DNA of 20,211 nt from Gnetum montanum (taxonomy: Eukaryota; Streptophyta; Gnetopsida; Gnetales; Gnetaceae), in assembly GCA_015680685.1 (NCBI GenBank), contig MNCI01009298.1:1-20211 (forward strand), in the 5' to 3' direction. Shown in pieces: positions 19,062 to 20,211 of the stretch; within the stretch, counting starts at the first letter, position 1, and each line of letters begins with the position of its first letter. Under the pieces are notes generated by a model. It was not told where the DNA came from. It saw only the letters and a list, made by a program, of their open reading frames with translations, and did no database searches. The translations under genes were made by a program, and so were the position numbers.

Positions 19062-19411
19062 GAGTACGACTTAACTACGAGCATCTACGGGTGTGTACGG
19101 CTAGTTAAGGAATCGGTTACTCATCGCGATTAGTTTCTCACCCTTAAACTCCTAGAAGCGGAACGAGTACGACTTGATTACGAGCATTTAAGTGTGACTG
19201 CTTGGTAGCCCAGTGGTGTAGCTAGGGGGATCTACGCTTGGTAACCCAGTGGCGTATTTGGGGTCTGCGCTTGGTAATCCCAGTGGCGTACCTAGGCCTA
19301 TGCTTGGTAGTCCCAGTGGCAGTCGTGCACGAAGTCCAAGATGTGTACGGTTGATCAAGGAATCGGTTGCTCGTCGCACTTAGGCTAGATTAGATTTTCT
19401 TACCCTTTCCC
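19062..19411 (+). repeat. Duplicated U5 segment split by a tandem array
   Basis: The first copy (19062-19145) runs GAGTACGACTTAACTACGAG, GTGTGTACGG, AAGGAATCGGTTACTCATCG and TCTCACCCTT. The second copy starts at 19165 (GAGTACGACTTGATTACGAG), is interrupted after about 19198, and resumes at 19340 (GATGTGTACGG, AAGGAATCGGTTGCTCGTCG) to 19411. The insert between its halves is the four-copy array. A duplication of about 85 bp followed by growth of a minisatellite inside one copy explains the layout. Confidence 0.85.
19200..19320 (+). repeat. Four-copy GCTTGGTA-CCCAGTGG tandem array
   Basis: Units begin at 19200, 19236, 19269 and 19302, so they are 36, 33 and 33 bases long, with a partial fourth. 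Each starts GCTTGGTA, then (G/A)(T)CCCAGTGG and mostly C/TGTA; the tails differ. It lies in U5, so it is transcribed in the leader of the element's RNA. Confidence 0.9.
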
Positions 19412-19666
19412 TCTTAGCTTAGCTTAGTTAATATTATTTTCCACTGCCTTCAGGAGTAGGATAGAATTAGGAACACATCATACACCTCATCTAGACTAAA
19501 CCATACATGACATATGCAAAACTAGTCTAGATGGGAAGACAGCGAACTATGACCTAAGGCTAACTATCTAGGTGCCACAACTAGTCCATCTGCGGAGTTC
19601 GACTGGATCACGCGTGCTACGCTCATTTCGAATGGTTGAGTGTAGGGGTACCTCACCACTCATCAT

Positions 19667-19685
19667 TGGCGCCGTTGCCGGGGAT
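19667..19685 (+). other. Primer binding site, tRNA-Asp
   Basis: TGGCGCCGTTGCCGGGGAT is the exact complement of the 3' end of plant tRNA-Asp(GUC), including the CCA, over 19 bases. It starts one base after the LTR end. It primes minus-strand DNA synthesis and fixes the element's direction as plus. Confidence 0.95.
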
Positions 19686-19798
19686 GGTGCTAGTTATCTA
19701 GATTAGTTATATCATACAAGGTTTCTGTAAAGAACTTAAAGATATATCTCTTAGGAAGAAGAAGAAATTATTAAAAGTCACATAAATTCGCACATAAC
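19686..19798 (+). other. Leader between primer site and gag of element Y
   Basis: About 113 bases with a GAAGAAGAAGAA run at 19755-19766. No reading frame. It would hold packaging signals by position. Confidence 0.5.
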
Positions 19799-20211
19799 AT
19801 GTCTCTCCGACAAGACGATAATAACGCCACACTTAGTGAGGATGTTCATTGGAGAACCAATGAGCTATATGACGATGAAAGTTGGAGTATACAACCTGAA
19901 GTGGGAGTTTCCTATAAGCATGAAAAAAAACAACATCATCACAATGCACGAAAGCCTAACTTACTTGATGATGATGAACCCCCACTGGCCACTACAAGCC
20001 TAACGCAAATACAAGAGGCTGTTCGAATCTTACGTAGGCATCGTAAAGAGTGTCGACTACCCAGGCTCGATTTAAACAACTTTCCTAAATTTTCAGGAGG
20101 CTATGACTTAGATCTGCATCAACATTTACTAGCCTTCTACGATGCCTGCACATGGAATAACATTGATAACAGTTGGCAGAAACTGAAGCTCTTTCCTATG
20201 ACACTCGTTGA
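19799..20211 (+). CDS. Gag polyprotein, N-terminal part (runs off window)
   Basis: From the first ATG after the leader (19799) the frame stays open for 137 codons to the window end. The N-terminal part is acidic and polar (MSLRQDDNNATLSED), with a KKQHHHN basic patch and an acidic DDDEPP stretch near residues 60-65. At about residues 93-137 it has LPRLDLNNFPKFSGGYDLD, then HQHLLAFYDACTWNN and LKLFPMTL. These fit the retrotransposon gag domain of plant gypsy elements, where a HLxxFYxxC segment is followed by RLFPFSL. It forms the virus-like particle in the cytoplasm. No stop, frameshift or odd codon use is seen, unlike every other coding piece in the window. The start is chosen because it is the first ATG after the primer site. 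Confidence 0.85.
   Translation, partial: MSLRQDDNNATLSEDVHWRTNELYDDESWSIQPEVGVSYKHEKKQHHHNARKPNLLDDDEPPLATTSLTQIQEAVRILRRHRKECRLPRLDLNNFPKFSGGYDLDLHQHLLAFYDACTWNNIDNSWQKLKLFPMTLV

Larger units (their letters stand above)
18677..19665 (+). repeat. 5' LTR of element Y (989 bp)
   Basis: It begins TGATGAG and ends CTCATCA, a perfect 7-bp inverted repeat with the standard TG...CA ends. The primer site starts two bases after the right end. Inside, in order, are the palindrome cluster (18702-18776), a TATA box (18791-18800), a polyadenylation signal (18967-18972), a T-rich stretch with TTTATTTATTTG (18990-19045) and a duplicated region with a tandem array (19062-19411). U3 is about 150 bp, which is short, and U5 is long. 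Confidence 0.92.
18677..20211 (+). mobile_element. Young LTR retrotransposon, 5' end (element Y)
   Basis: A complete 5' LTR, a perfect tRNA-Asp primer site, a short leader and an intact gag beginning follow in order. GC content is visibly higher than in the flanks and no decay is seen, so the insertion looks recent. It interrupts the gag of element 2, giving a relative age. A tRNA-Asp primer is common in the Athila/Tat group of plant Ty3/gypsy, which suggests the superfamily; pol is outside the window, so this is not proven. Confidence 0.9.

Noticed and set aside
19188-19379. Minus-strand open frame with repeated GLPS motifs, resembling a low-complexity repeat protein
   Set aside because: It is the antisense reading of the LTR tandem array; the repeats in protein come from the DNA repeats.
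1-20211. CRISPR arrays, bacterial operons, riboswitches and rRNA genes
   Set aside because: No regular repeats with spacers, ribosome binding sites or conserved RNA cores were seen; content is that of a plant nuclear genome.

Overview
This window looks like nuclear, intergenic DNA of a seed plant with a large, transposon-filled genome, possibly a gymnosperm. That is an inference from AT-rich sequence, old broken Ty3/gypsy elements, a decayed LINE and one fresh nested LTR element; no host gene fixes the species. I see no convincing host protein-coding gene, rRNA, functional tRNA or CRISPR array.

Layout: (1) 1-2760, plus strand: a decayed Ty3/gypsy pol (end of protease, RT, RNase H, partial integrase) that starts before the window and breaks off inside the integrase core. 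(2) 2761-7176: AT-rich sequence with a strong G-run tract (3073-3184), a decayed LINE reverse transcriptase end on the minus strand (about 4130-4560), GAA-rich purine runs and a 21-bp tandem duplication (5928-5969). (3) 7177-12049, minus strand: one bounded LTR element, with two LTRs of about 0.72-0.74 kb, a decayed initiator-Met-type primer binding site, gag, protease and integrase. RT and RNase H are missing: the first part of RT runs straight into the integrase catalytic core, so this is an internal-deletion derivative of a chromovirus-like element. (4) 12050-14390: unassigned, with a weak tRNA-like/SINE-like patch at about 12243. (5) 14392-18676, minus strand: a second decayed copy related to element 1, with a Gln/Pro-rich gag end, protease with DSG, RT with FMDD, RNase H and an integrase that has lost its catalytic residues. 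(6) 18677-20211, plus strand: a much younger, GC-richer LTR element inserted into the gag of element (5). Its 989-bp LTR has perfect TGATGAG/CTCATCA ends, a TATA box, a polyadenylation signal, five GCGATATCGC-type palindromes in U3, an internal duplication holding a four-copy minisatellite, a perfect 19-nt tRNA-Asp primer binding site, and an open gag that runs off the window end.

The window therefore reads as layers: old Tat/Athila-like gypsy copies, an old deletion derivative, and a recent insertion. The most unusual parts are the young LTR's palindrome cluster and internal minisatellite, and the RT-less RT/IN fusion element. All family assignments come from motif recognition by eye, not from searches.
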